Assembly: GCA_035945995.1 (NCBI GenBank)
Contig: DASYZR010000106.1
Location: 1-41,827 of the forward strand
Direction: 5' to 3'
DNA length: 41,827 nt
Source of the DNA: a bacterium
Lineage (GTDB): Bacteria; Sysuimicrobiota; Sysuimicrobiia; Sysuimicrobiales; Segetimicrobiaceae
This document shows, piece by piece, positions 16,159 through 25,185 of this stretch. The first letter of the stretch is position 1, and each line of letters starts with the position of its first letter. A program made the position numbers and the translations under genes. Under the pieces are notes generated by a model that saw only the letters and a list, made by a program, of their open reading frames with translations, was not told the origin of the DNA and ran no database searches.

Positions 16159-17193
16159 ATGATGCGGGCGGCAGTATACTACACGAATCACGACGTCCGC
16201 CTCGAGGACCGCCCGGTCCCCGACATCGGTCCGGACGAGTTGCTGATGCGCATCGACGCGAGCGGCATTTGCGGCAGCGACGTGATGGAATGGTATCGCC
16301 GCGGCCGCGCACCGCTCGTGCTGGGGCACGAAGTCGGCGGCGTGGTCGCCTCGGTGGGCGTGAGCGTTCGAGGCTACCGGCCGGGCGACCGCATTACCGC
16401 GGCACACCATGTGCCCTGCAATGCCTGCCGGCATTGCCTCCGCGGTCACCACACGATGTGCGCGACTCTCCACGCGACGAACTTCGACCCCGGCGGCTTC
16501 GTCGAGTACGCGCGCCTCTCGGCGATTCACGTGGACCGGGGCGTGTTCCGCCTGCCCGACGACGTGTCGGCCGAGCAGGCGGTGTTCGTAGAGCCCCTGG
16601 CCTGCGTCGTGCGCGCGCAGCGGATCGCGCCGGTGCGGCGGGACGAGACGGTCTTCGTCGTCGGCAGCGGCATCATCGGGCTGCTCCACATCAAGGCCGC
16701 CCGCGCGGCCGGCGCCGCGCGCGTTCTCGCCACGGATCTCTCGGACTACCGCCTCGCCGCCGCGGCCCGGTTCGGCGCCGAGACCGCCTTCCGGCCCGGG
16801 GCCGACCTGGCCGCGCAGGTGCGCGAGGCCAACGGCGGGCGGCTGGCGGACCTGGTCATCGTCTGCACCGGCGCCGTGACGGCCATCGCCCAGGCGCTGC
16901 GCTGCGCCGAGCCCGGAGGCACGGTGATGCTGTTTGCCCCCGCGGGGCCGGACGCGGCCTTTCCGCCGGTGCCGTTCAACCAGACGTTCTTCCGGACGGA
17001 TCTCACGGTGACGACCTCGTACGGCGCGGCACCGGCGGACTACGCGGAGGCGCTCGACCTCATCCACCGCCGGCGGATCCAGGTCGACGACATGATCACG
17101 CACCGGCTCGGCCTTTCGGCCGCCGCGGCCGGCTTCCGGCTCGTGGCGGACGCCGGTGACTCGATCAAGATCATCCTCGATCCCCGGCGGTAA
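16159..17193 (+). CDS. zinc-dependent medium-chain alcohol/polyol dehydrogenase
   Basis: A 344-residue MDR-superfamily dehydrogenase. Catalytic zinc ligands are Cys38 in ASGICGSDVMEW, with His57 and Glu58 in LGHEVGGVV. The structural zinc lobe has four cysteines (Cys87, Cys90, Cys93, Cys101 in VPCNACRHCLRGHHTMC). A Rossmann domain begins ETVFVVGSGIIGLLHIKAA. The sequence is closest to sorbitol, threonine and galactitol-phosphate dehydrogenase types, which oxidise a secondary alcohol with NAD. With the aldolase immediately upstream, a short sugar or polyol degradation module is likely: the dehydrogenase makes the keto compound and the aldolase cleaves it. Two ATG codons are adjacent, and either may start. 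It converges with the GGDEF gene with only nine bases between. Confidence 0.9.
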   Translation: MMRAAVYYTNHDVRLEDRPVPDIGPDELLMRIDASGICGSDVMEWYRRGRAPLVLGHEVGGVVASVGVSVRGYRPGDRITAAHHVPCNACRHCLRGHHTMCATLHATNFDPGGFVEYARLSAIHVDRGVFRLPDDVSAEQAVFVEPLACVVRAQRIAPVRRDETVFVVGSGIIGLLHIKAARAAGAARVLATDLSDYRLAAAARFGAETAFRPGADLAAQVREANGGRLADLVIVCTGAVTAIAQALRCAEPGGTVMLFAPAGPDAAFPPVPFNQTFFRTDLTVTTSYGAAPADYAEALDLIHRRRIQVDDMITHRLGLSAAAAGFRLVADAGDSIKIILDPRR

Positions 17194-17202
17194 ACCGGGA
17201 AC

Positions 17203-19314
17203 TTAGATCGGGGTGGTCGCGGCTTCGGCGCGGGCGCGGCCGTTTTGCTTGGCCCGATACAACGCGGCGTCGGCCGCCCGGAGCAGCGCCTCACCGCTCG
17301 CGCCGTGCTGGGGGAAGGCGGCGACGCCGAGCGACGCCGTCGTGGCGCCGAGCGGCTGGCCCTGATACGACACCGCCAGGTCCCGTACCGCCTCGCCCAA
17401 CGACCGGGCGCGCTGCAGCGTAGACTCGAGCGTCGCATCCGGGAGGACGACGACGAACTCCTCGCCGCCGTAGCGGCAGACGACATCGTCGCGGCGGAAC
17501 CGGTCGCGGAGCATCGCGCCGAGTTCGCGCAGGAACGTGTCGCCCGCTTCGTGGCCGTAGGTATCGTTGAATTGCTTGAACCGGTCGAGATCGAAGATGA
17601 TGAGGCCGAGCGGATTCTCGCCCCGCTGCGCCCGCCGGATTTCGCGTTCCAGCGTCTCCTCGAGATAGCGGCGGTTGAAGACGCCGGTGAGCGGATCGCG
17701 AATGGACTGCGCCCGCAGCGACTCGCGCAGCCTGAGGTTCGCGATCGCGAGGCCCACCCGGTCGCTGATCGAGCGGGCGAGCGCGAGGGCGGAGTCGAGC
17801 GCGGCCGACGAAGGCGCCGCGACGTCCCCGGCGGGTGCGGCCGGGAAGCTCAGCTGGAGAATGCCGAGGGTGCCGTCCTGCGAGGTGAGGGGTAGGCAGA
17901 GGTTGGCGGCCGGGCGCTGGGTCGGCAGGTGGCGGCACAAGACCCCGTCCCGCTGCACGTCAACGGCGTACGGCAGACCCCGCAGCAGGGCCCAGCAGTC
18001 GTCCGGCGCGAAGGCCGGCGGCAGCGCAAACGCCGCGCCCCACGACGCCGCGAGCTCCGCCGCATCCCGCGAGTCAGCGATCAGGTAGACGCCGCCGACC
18101 GTGCCGGGGAACAGGTCCTGGACATAACGGCTGGCGACGCTCAAGGCCTCGTCGACCGAGGGGCTCGCCTCGAGCATCTCGCTCATCTGCTGCACGAGGG
18201 CCGATTGGCGGGCACGGGTGGCCATCTGCTCCGCCATCTCGTTGAACGCGGTCGCCAGCTGACCGATCTCGTCGCCGCGGCGCACGGCCACCCGGCGGCT
18301 GAGGTCTCCGTCGGCGATCCCCCGCGAGGCCTCGATGATGCGGTCGATCGCGTCCGTGGCCGCGCCGGCATGCGAGAACCCGAGGAGCACCAGCAGGACC
18401 ACCGTCACCGGAAGCGCCAGCGCGGCGCCTTCGGCCGTCCGGGTCGCCGTGCGGCCCTGCGCCACCTGCGCGGCGAGCCGGGCGTCCTCGGTGACGCCGA
18501 ACGCCACGTACACCGGGCGGAAATTGTCGGCAAACACCTGCCCGCTCCGCCGGGTGATGAGCGTCATGACCCTCGACTCCGCCGCGCCCGCGGCGAGCGC
18601 GTGCCGCCGGACGATCGCCTCGACCACCGTCGCCGCCGTCAGCAGCGGCGCCGGCGCCGACGCGGGGCGTGCGACGGCCATGACGTCGAGCAGCCGCTGC
18701 GCCCGCGCCCAGTCTGTGGCCGCGGGTGATGCCGGGGGCGTCGTGCGGAGCATGCCGGTGAGGTGGTCCCGAAGCGACGCCGCCTGCGCCCGAACCACGC
18801 GCAGGCTGTCTTCGCCGCCCGAGGCGGCGTACGCGGCGGCCGTCTGACGCAAACGGGCGGCTTCCGCGGCCGCACCTCGGGCGGCTTCGGCGTAGCCCGC
18901 CGGTGCGGCGCGGCGCGCGGCGATCTCGGACCGGGCGGCCTGATCGCACCACTGCGTGTAGAGCGACACGAGCCGGCGCACGCGACCCACCTGCACGGTA
19001 TCGCCCCCCAAGAGGTCGGCGAGGCGCACGGCGGTCTGCGGCACTGCCGTCAGGGCGTCGGTGTACCCGGCCAGGAACCGCTCGTTGCCGGTGAGGAGGA
19101 AGGCGCGCTCGCCGGCCTGGGCGTCGACGAAGCTTTCGAGCATCCGGTCCGCGGCGTTCCGGACCTCGCTCGTCCGGGCGACGCGTTCACTCGTCTGACG
19201 GGTCACGAGGATCGCGCGGAAGATCACCGCGGCGCCGGCCGTCGTGACCAGGACCTGCACGATGAGGCCCATGAGCACCAAGGTGCGCAGCGGATGCCGG
19301 GTCAGCAGGTTCAC
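17203..19314 (-). CDS. CHASE3/HAMP/GAF/GGDEF diguanylate cyclase
   Basis: A 703-residue membrane-bound diguanylate cyclase. The first transmembrane helix is at about 12-33 (LVLMGLIVQVLVTTAGAAVI). A large extracytoplasmic domain follows, with the CHASE3-like segment FVDAQAGERAFLLTGNERFL. A second helix is at about 300-318 (LALPVTVVLLVLLGF), then HAMP, then a GAF-like region to about 520. The GGDEF domain starts at DPLTGVFNRRYLEETLEREI, has DLDRFKQFNDTYGHEAGD, and the active site RYGGEEF. The inhibitory-site RxxD motif is present just before it (RRDD). Catalysis and product feedback are therefore expected to be intact. The start is a GTG with a weak ribosome site. Its antagonist, an HD-GYP protein, is encoded 6 kb upstream. 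Confidence 0.92.
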   Translation of the reverse strand: MNLLTRHPLRTLVLMGLIVQVLVTTAGAAVIFRAILVTRQTSERVARTSEVRNAADRMLESFVDAQAGERAFLLTGNERFLAGYTDALTAVPQTAVRLADLLGGDTVQVGRVRRLVSLYTQWCDQAARSEIAARRAAPAGYAEAARGAAAEAARLRQTAAAYAASGGEDSLRVVRAQAASLRDHLTGMLRTTPPASPAATDWARAQRLLDVMAVARPASAPAPLLTAATVVEAIVRRHALAAGAAESRVMTLITRRSGQVFADNFRPVYVAFGVTEDARLAAQVAQGRTATRTAEGAALALPVTVVLLVLLGFSHAGAATDAIDRIIEASRGIADGDLSRRVAVRRGDEIGQLATAFNEMAEQMATRARQSALVQQMSEMLEASPSVDEALSVASRYVQDLFPGTVGGVYLIADSRDAAELAASWGAAFALPPAFAPDDCWALLRGLPYAVDVQRDGVLCRHLPTQRPAANLCLPLTSQDGTLGILQLSFPAAPAGDVAAPSSAALDSALALARSISDRVGLAIANLRLRESLRAQSIRDPLTGVFNRRYLEETLEREIRRAQRGENPLGLIIFDLDRFKQFNDTYGHEAGDTFLRELGAMLRDRFRRDDVVCRYGGEEFVVVLPDATLESTLQRARSLGEAVRDLAVSYQGQPLGATTASLGVAAFPQHGASGEALLRAADAALYRAKQNGRARAEAATTPI

Positions 19315-19484
19315 CCAACGGGCGATGAACCAACGGTGTCCGTGTCGAAGCGTGAGGGTCCCCCGGGTAAGTCGTCCCCGGCGATTCGTCGGAGGGAGGG
19401 CAAACCCTTCAGACGCGGCCCATGCCGCGCGCGCCGGGTCATCCGGGAGGGGGGCTTTGCCGCCGGGCGGAATAGGTCGCGGCG

Positions 19485-21092
19485 ATGGGCGTCCTCGATT
19501 CGCACGTCGATACCGGCTCCTCCGAATTTCAGAGCAATCGCGAGCACCATGAAGGTCTGGCGCGGCTGCTCGGGGAGCGCCTTGCTCAGATCAAGGCGGG
19601 GGGCGGCGACCGCGCCCATCGCCGGCTGCGGGAGCGGGGCAAGTTGAGCGCGCGCGAGCGCATCGACCTGCTGCTGGATCCCGGCTCGCCGCTGCTCGAG
19701 ATCGCGCCGCTGGCCGCCTGGGCAATGTACGGCGGCGACGCGCCGGCCGCGGGGCTCGTCGCCGGCATCGGGCGTGTGCGCGGGCTCGAGTGCATGATCA
19801 TCGCGAACGACGCGACCGTGAAGGGCGGTACGTACTACCCGATGACCGTAAAGAAGCATCTCCGGGCGCAGCGGATCGCCCGCGACAACCGGCTCCCCTG
19901 CATCTACCTCGTCGACTCCGGCGGCGCGTTCCTGCCCCTGCAGGCCGAGGTCTTTCCGGATCGCGAGCACTTCGGTCGTATCTTCTACCATCAGGCGGTG
20001 CTCTCCGCGGACGGCATCCCGCAGATCGCCGCGGTCATGGGCTCGTGCACGGCCGGCGGCGCCTATGTGCCGGCGATGGCCGACGAAGCGGTGATTGTCC
20101 GCGGCACCGGCACCGTGTTCCTCGGCGGGCCGCCGCTCGTGCGGGCGGCGACGGGGGAGGAGGTCTCGGCCGAAGAGCTCGGCGGCGCCGACGTGCACTG
20201 CCGCCGGAGCGGCGTCACGGATCACATGGCGGACGACGACGCGCACGCGATGGAGATCGTCCGCGACATCGCCGGCACGCTCAACCGCGTCAAGCAACCG
20301 GCCCTCGATCTCGCCCCGCCCGAAGAGCCGCGCTACGATCCCCGCGAGATCTACGGCGTGCTGCCGCGGGACCTCCGCCGGCAGTTCGACGCCCGGGACG
20401 TGATCGCCCGGCTCGTCGATGGCAGCCGGTTTCAGGAGTTCAAGGCGTTGTACGGCACCACGCTCGTCACCGGCTTCGCCCGCATTCAGGGCATTCCGGT
20501 CGGCATCGTGGCCAACAACGGCGTGCTCTTCGTCGAAAGCGCCGAGAAGGGCGCGCACTTCATCGAGCTCTGCGGACAGCGGCGGATCCCGCTTCTCTTC
20601 CTGCAAAACATCACCGGGTTCATCGTCGGCCGCCAATACGAGGCCGCCGGGATCGCCCGCGCGGGGGCCAAGATGGTGCACGCCGTCGCGACCAGCGGGG
20701 TGCCGCGCGTGACCGTCATCATCGGCGGCTCGTACGGCGCCGGGAACTACGCGATGTGCGGCCGGGCCTACGACCCGCGATTCTTGTGGATGTGGCCCAA
20801 CGCCCGCATCTCGGTGATGGGCGGGGAACAGGCGGCCACGGTGCTGCTGACCGTCAAGCGCGACCAGTTGCGGCGCGAAGGCCGCACGATGTCTCCCGCC
20901 GACGGAGAGGCGCTCGTCCAGCCGATCCTGGCGAAGTATGAGACGGAAGGCGATCCCTACTACAGCACGGCGCGCCTGTGGGACGACGGCATCATCGATC
21001 CGGCGGAGACACGCACCGTGCTCGCCCTCGCCCTGTCGGCGACGCTCAACGCGCCGATCGACGGGATGCGCCCGGGCGTCTTCCGGATGTAG
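19485..21092 (+). CDS. mccB: acyl-CoA carboxylase carboxyltransferase, beta subunit (MCC type)
   Basis: A 535-residue carboxyltransferase of the 3-methylcrotonyl-CoA carboxylase beta type. It transfers CO2 from carboxybiotin to an acyl-CoA. Typical features are [55 protein letters not shown], the oxyanion-loop [13 protein letters not shown], and the second half with [39 protein letters not shown] and [10 protein letters not shown] follow near the end. Length and order agree with MccB rather than PccB, whose motifs and length (about 510) differ. Substrate is inferred; geranyl-CoA carboxylase is related. It is first in a tight run: the carboxylase gene starts four bases after it stops. The lead ATG lacks a strong ribosome site. 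Confidence 0.93.
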   Translation: MGVLDSHVDTGSSEFQSNREHHEGLARLLGERLAQIKAGGGDRAHRRLRERGKLSARERIDLLLDPGSPLLEIAPLAAWAMYGGDAPAAGLVAGIGRVRGLECMIIANDATVKGGTYYPMTVKKHLRAQRIARDNRLPCIYLVDSGGAFLPLQAEVFPDREHFGRIFYHQAVLSADGIPQIAAVMGSCTAGGAYVPAMADEAVIVRGTGTVFLGGPPLVRAATGEEVSAEELGGADVHCRRSGVTDHMADDDAHAMEIVRDIAGTLNRVKQPALDLAPPEEPRYDPREIYGVLPRDLRRQFDARDVIARLVDGSRFQEFKALYGTTLVTGFARIQGIPVGIVANNGVLFVESAEKGAHFIELCGQRRIPLLFLQNITGFIVGRQYEAAGIARAGAKMVHAVATSGVPRVTVIIGGSYGAGNYAMCGRAYDPRFLWMWPNARISVMGGEQAATVLLTVKRDQLRREGRTMSPADGEALVQPILAKYETEGDPYYSTARLWDDGIIDPAETRTVLALALSATLNAPIDGMRPGVFRM

Positions 21093-21096
21093 CCGC

Positions 21097-22677
21097 GTGG
21101 CGGCGCGCGCAGACCCGCCCGACCGCGGCCTGCGCCGGATCCTCGTGGCCAACCGCGGGGAAATCGCCGTGCGGATCATCCGCGCCTGCCGCGAGCTCGG
21201 CCTCGAGGTGGTGGCCGTCGCGAGCGACGCGGACCTCGATGCCCCCCACGCGCGGCTGGCGGACCGCACCCTGCACCTCGGGCCCGCCGATCCGGCCGAG
21301 AGCTACCTGCACGTCGGCCGCCTTCTCGACGCGGCGCGGCAATCGGGCGCGGATGCCGTCCACCCCGGGTACGGATTCCTCGCGGAGTCGTCCGCCTTTG
21401 CGGAGGCGGTCGCCGGCGCCGGGCTGCGCTTCATCGGGCCGCCCGCCGCGGTGATCGCCCGGCTGGGCGACAAGACCGCGGCGCGTACGCTCGCCGAGGC
21501 GGCGGGCGTCCCCACGGTTGCGGGGGGCGGCGGCGACGGCAGCGCGGACGCTTTGGCCGCGGCGGCTCAAACGCTCGGGTACCCGGTGGTCGTCAAGGCG
21601 GCGGCCGGCGGCGGCGGCCGCGGCATGCGCGTGGTCGAACGTCCGGCGGACCTCCGCCCGGCGCTCGAACTCGCGGAGCGGGAGGCACGCGCGGCCTTCG
21701 GGGACGGGCGGCTGTTCCTCGAGCGTCGGCTCCCCGACGTCCGCCACGTCGAGGTCCAGATCCTGGCGGACGCGCACGGACACGCGCTCGCGCTCGGCGA
21801 ACGCGAGTGCAGCGTGCAGCGGCGTCACCAGAAACTGGTGGAAGAGGCGCCGTCGCCGTACGTCGACGGGGACCTCCGCGGCCGGCTGGCGGCCGCCGCC
21901 GTCGCCGTGGCCCGGGCGGCGGGCTACGTCAACGCCGGCACCGTGGAGTTCCTGCTCGCGCCCGACGGGCGGTTCTATTTTCTCGAGGTCAACACGCGGC
22001 TGCAGGTCGAGCATCCGGTCACCGAACTTGTCACCGGCGTGGACCTCGTCAAAGCGCAGCTACGAATCGCCGCCGGAGAGCCCCTGTCCGGAAGCGGCGA
22101 CGCGGCCGGCCTCTCGCTCGGCGAATCGCCCGAGCCGCGGGGGCATGCGATCGAATGCCGCGTTTGCGCGGAGGACCCGGCGGAGGGATTCCGGCCGTCA
22201 CCCGGGCCGATTCTCGTCCTGGACGAGCCGGGCGGCCCCGGCGTCCGCGTCGACTCCGGGCTACGGCAAGGCTGGCGCGTCCCGGCGGCGTACGACTCTC
22301 TGCTCGCCAAGGTGATCGTGTGGGACCGGTCGCGCGCCGGCGCGATCGCACGCATGGACCAGGCCCTGCGCGCGTACGTGATCCTCGGCTGCGGCACGAA
22401 CCTGGCGTTTCTTCGCGACGTGATCCGGCACGAGGCCTTCCGGCGGGCCGAAACGACCACCGACTTTCTCGACCGGTACTTCGCGGGCTGGCAACCCGAG
22501 GCATCCGCGGGGGCGCTCGCCGTAGCCGCCGCGCTGTCGGCGGACGCGCCGCCGGGTGATCGGGCTCCCCGGGACCAGGAGGGGACCCGGGAGCGGCGAG
22601 ACCGCGACCGGCTCCCCGATCCGTGGGACGCGGGGTCGGGGTGGCGCCTCGGATCAGGCCAGCAGTCCGATGACTGA
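21097..22677 (+). CDS. biotin carboxylase subunit (MccA N-terminal part)
   Basis: A 526-residue biotin carboxylase that carboxylates the biotin of the carrier protein using ATP and bicarbonate. ILVANRGEIAVRIIRACREL is the N-terminal biotin-carboxylase signature. The ATP-grasp glycine loop is VVKAAAGGGGRGMRVVE. GYPVVVKAA, ALGERECSVQRRHQKLVEEA and FYFLEVNTRLQVEHPVTELV complete the active site. After about residue 470 comes a poorly conserved tail that ends GSGWRLGSGQQSDD. In fused MccA proteins the GWRL motif is followed directly by the BT and biotin domains in the same frame. Here those are in the next gene, which overlaps by eight bases in another frame. GTG start. Confidence 0.9.
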   Translation: MAARADPPDRGLRRILVANRGEIAVRIIRACRELGLEVVAVASDADLDAPHARLADRTLHLGPADPAESYLHVGRLLDAARQSGADAVHPGYGFLAESSAFAEAVAGAGLRFIGPPAAVIARLGDKTAARTLAEAAGVPTVAGGGGDGSADALAAAAQTLGYPVVVKAAAGGGGRGMRVVERPADLRPALELAEREARAAFGDGRLFLERRLPDVRHVEVQILADAHGHALALGERECSVQRRHQKLVEEAPSPYVDGDLRGRLAAAAVAVARAAGYVNAGTVEFLLAPDGRFYFLEVNTRLQVEHPVTELVTGVDLVKAQLRIAAGEPLSGSGDAAGLSLGESPEPRGHAIECRVCAEDPAEGFRPSPGPILVLDEPGGPGVRVDSGLRQGWRVPAAYDSLLAKVIVWDRSRAGAIARMDQALRAYVILGCGTNLAFLRDVIRHEAFRRAETTTDFLDRYFAGWQPEASAGALAVAAALSADAPPGDRAPRDQEGTRERRDRDRLPDPWDAGSGWRLGSGQQSDD

Positions 22678-23173
22678 GATCGCGCTGCTCGTGCGCCGCG
22701 CGCGTCTGACCGCGCAGGTCACCGTGCACGGAGCCGAGATCACGGTACGGCTCGGCGGCCGCGAGGTGCGCGTGCGCCTCGAGCGGCTGGACGGCACCGT
22801 CTGGCGCGCGATCATCGACGACGGCCCGGCCCGCCTCGTTCGCACCATCGACGAGGCGGGGACCCGCTGGATCCACGTCGACGGGGAGACGCTCGCGGTC
22901 CGAATCGACGCGGTCCGGCCCCGGCCCCCCGCGGCAACGCGGCCGGAATGGCTCGAGGCGCCGATGCCGGGCGCCGTGACTCAGGTGGCCGTCGGGGAGG
23001 GCGACCTCGTCGCCGCAGGGCAGCCGATCGTCATCGTCGAGGCGATGAAGATGGAACACGTGATTCGCGCGCCCCACGCCGGCCGGGTCCTGGCGCTCCG
23101 CGTGCGCGCCGGCGACCAGATCGAGGCCGGCGCCGTCGTCGCGGAGCTCACGCCGGAGGAACCGGGCCGGTGA
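22670..23173 (+). CDS. biotin carrier protein with BT-like domain
   Basis: A 167-residue carrier. Residues about 8-82 form a small beta domain matching the BT (biotin carboxylase-transferase linker) region of MccA: VTVRLGG-like strands, VRVRLERLDGTVW and ARLVRTIDEAGTRWIHVDGE. Residues about 95-165 are the biotinyl domain, MPGAVTQVAVGEGDLVAAGQ and the biotin site EAMKMEH with Lys127. IRAPHAGRVLALRVRAGDQI follows. The ATG overlaps the carboxylase stop (ATGACTGA), so synthesis is coupled. As a separate gene it is a fission product of MccA or the result of a frame change. The downstream HMG-CoA lyase starts inside its stop codon (GTGA overlap). Confidence 0.9.
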   Translation: MTEIALLVRRARLTAQVTVHGAEITVRLGGREVRVRLERLDGTVWRAIIDDGPARLVRTIDEAGTRWIHVDGETLAVRIDAVRPRPPAATRPEWLEAPMPGAVTQVAVGEGDLVAAGQPIVIVEAMKMEHVIRAPHAGRVLALRVRAGDQIEAGAVVAELTPEEPGR

Positions 23174-24123
23174 ATCCGCGCCGCGTGCGCGTCGTCGAGG
23201 TCGGACCGCGCGACGGCCTGCAGAACGAGACGGCGGTGCTGTCGCTCGACCGGAAGGTCGAGTTCGTCACCCGGCTCGCCGCGTGCGGGCTGCCGGCGAT
23301 CGAGGCGGGCGCGTTCGTGCGAGAGGACCGCGTCCCCCAGATGGCGGGGACCGACGCGCTGTTCCGACGCCTCGTCCCGCAGGGGGGACAGGTCCCACCG
23401 GAGGGAGGGCCGATCCTCTCCGCGCTCGTCCCCAACCGCCGGGGCATGGTGCGCGCCCTTGCCTGCGGGACCGCCGAGGTGGCGGTATTCACCGCCGCCT
23501 CCGATGCGTTTGCCCGCCGCAACATCGGGATGAACGTCGCCGAATCGCTGGTCCAGTTTCGCGAGGTGCTCGCGATGGCGGCGGACCATGGCCGGCGCGT
23601 TCGGGCGTACGTCTCGACGGCCTGGTGGTGTCCGTACACCGGCCGGGTGGCCCCCGAGACCGTCCGCCGTGTCGCGGTTGCGCTCGCCCGGATAGGGTGC
23701 TACGAAATCGCCCTCAGCGATACGATCGGTGCGGCGACGCCCGATGAGGTGGGGGCGCTCATCGAGACCGTGGCCCGCGACGTGCCGGTGGAGCGCCTCG
23801 CGGTCCACCTGCACGATACCCGCGGCACCGCGCTCGCGAATGTGCTGACGGCGCTGGCGGCCGGGGTGACAACCGTCGATGCGGCCGCCGGCGGCCTGGG
23901 CGGCTGTCCCTACGCGCCGGGCGCCTCCGGCAACCTCGCCACTGAGGACCTCCTCTACATGCTGCACGGAATGGGGGTGGAGACCGGCGTCGACCTGGAC
24001 GCGGTCGCCGTCACGTCGCACTGGCTCGCCGCGATCATCGGCCACACGCTGCCGTCACGGTACCTCAGCGCCGGGCGCCTCCGGCCCGCGGAGGCCGGGC
24101 GGGGCGCCGATGCGAAAGCCTGA
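23170..24123 (+). CDS. hydroxymethylglutaryl-CoA lyase
   Basis: A 317-residue HMG-CoA lyase that splits 3-hydroxy-3-methylglutaryl-CoA into acetoacetate and acetyl-CoA. VVEVGPRDGLQNETAVLSLD is the N-terminal signature with the catalytic Arg and metal-binding Asp. FTAASDAFARRNIGMNVAES is the second conserved region. HLHDTRGTALANVL supplies metal-binding His residues. GGLGGCPYAPGASGNLATED holds the catalytic Cys of the HMG-CoA lyase signature. The GTG start overlaps the carrier stop. The gene for methylglutaconyl-CoA hydratase, which would join the carboxylase product to this enzyme, is not in the window and is presumably elsewhere. Confidence 0.95.
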   Translation: MNPRRVRVVEVGPRDGLQNETAVLSLDRKVEFVTRLAACGLPAIEAGAFVREDRVPQMAGTDALFRRLVPQGGQVPPEGGPILSALVPNRRGMVRALACGTAEVAVFTAASDAFARRNIGMNVAESLVQFREVLAMAADHGRRVRAYVSTAWWCPYTGRVAPETVRRVAVALARIGCYEIALSDTIGAATPDEVGALIETVARDVPVERLAVHLHDTRGTALANVLTALAAGVTTVDAAAGGLGGCPYAPGASGNLATEDLLYMLHGMGVETGVDLDAVAVTSHWLAAIIGHTLPSRYLSAGRLRPAEAGRGADAKA

Positions 24124-24125
24124 TC

Positions 24126-25142
24126 ATGCGCCTCGGCTTGATGCTCGTCAACCAGCACCCGCCGGCCGATTCACTCGTGGGCCGCTGGGGCGAGATCCTC
24201 GACCAGGTCCGGCTGGCCCGGAGCCTGGGGTTCGACCTGATCGTCTTCGGGCAGCACTACCTCGTCGGTGAATTCGCGATGCTGCAGCCGGCCGTCTCGG
24301 TCGCGCGGGCGGCGGCCGAGGCCGGGACGATGCGGATCGGCGTCTCCATCTACCTGCTGCCGCTCCTCAATCCGGTCGCGATCGCCGAGGAGACGGCCAC
24401 TCTCGACGTCATCACCGGCGGCCGGTTCATCTTCGGCGTCGGTCTCGGCTACCGCGACGTCGAAGACCGCGCCTTTGGGGTGGCGCCCGGCGAACGCGTC
24501 CACCGGCTGCGCGCCCACCTGCGCGTCATCCGCGAGCTCTGGGCCGGCGGACCCGCGACGCTCGACACGCCCTACTGCCGTCTCGACGGCGCGCGCATCG
24601 GTCTGCGCCCCGTGCAGCGGCCGGGCCCGCCCGTCTGGATGGCCGCGAATAACGACCGGGCGGTGGCGCGCGCCGCAGAGATCGGCGACGCCTGGGTGAT
24701 CAACCCGCATGCGACGCTCGGGACGATCACGCGGCAGATCGGTATCTACCGCGCGGCCCTGGAGCGGTTCGGCCGGCCTGTCCCGGCGGAACTGCCGATG
24801 CGCCGCGAACTGTTCGTCGCGGAGACCTCGGCCCGGGCGATCGACCTGGCGCGTCCCTACATCGAGAAGAAATACGACGCGTACGTGGCCTGGGGACAGC
24901 ACAGGGCCCTGCCGGCCGGCGACGACATGACGCAGGCCTTCGAGGGCCTCGCGCAGGACCGATTCATCCTGGGCGACCCCGCGCGATGCGCGGACGAGAT
25001 CACCCGGTGCGCCGAGCTCACCGGGGCGACGACGATGATCTTCCGCGTCAATTTCCCCGGCATGCCGCCCGACGTGGTCACCGGCGCGATGCGGCTCCTC
25101 GCAGAGCAGGTGCGGCCGCGTCTCGCGGGTAAAGCGTCGTGA
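24126..25142 (+). CDS. LLM-class flavin-dependent oxidoreductase
   Basis: A 338-residue luciferase-like monooxygenase with an (alpha/beta)8 fold using reduced flavin (FMNH2 or F420). Visible family segments are MRLGLMLVNQHPPADS, LGFDLIVFGQHYLVGEF, IGVSIYLLPLLNPVAIAEE, LDVITGGRFIFGVGLGYRDV, RAHLRVIRELWAGG and the late MIFRVNFPGMPPDVV. The His of FGQHY is typical. The substrate is unknown. It follows the HMG-CoA lyase by two bases and precedes the periplasmic binding protein by 43 bases, so it probably acts on the same imported compound or one of its intermediates. The flavin type cannot be told from this sequence alone. Confidence 0.92.
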   Translation: MRLGLMLVNQHPPADSLVGRWGEILDQVRLARSLGFDLIVFGQHYLVGEFAMLQPAVSVARAAAEAGTMRIGVSIYLLPLLNPVAIAEETATLDVITGGRFIFGVGLGYRDVEDRAFGVAPGERVHRLRAHLRVIRELWAGGPATLDTPYCRLDGARIGLRPVQRPGPPVWMAANNDRAVARAAEIGDAWVINPHATLGTITRQIGIYRAALERFGRPVPAELPMRRELFVAETSARAIDLARPYIEKKYDAYVAWGQHRALPAGDDMTQAFEGLAQDRFILGDPARCADEITRCAELTGATTMIFRVNFPGMPPDVVTGAMRLLAEQVRPRLAGKAS

Positions 25143-25185
25143 ACTCTACCGGCGCCCGATGGGGCGCCGACGGGGAGGGATGGGC

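Noticed and set aside
19311-21269. Minus-strand open frame of about 652 codons
   Set aside because: It is the reverse of the carboxyltransferase gene, with typical shadow composition and no recognised motif.
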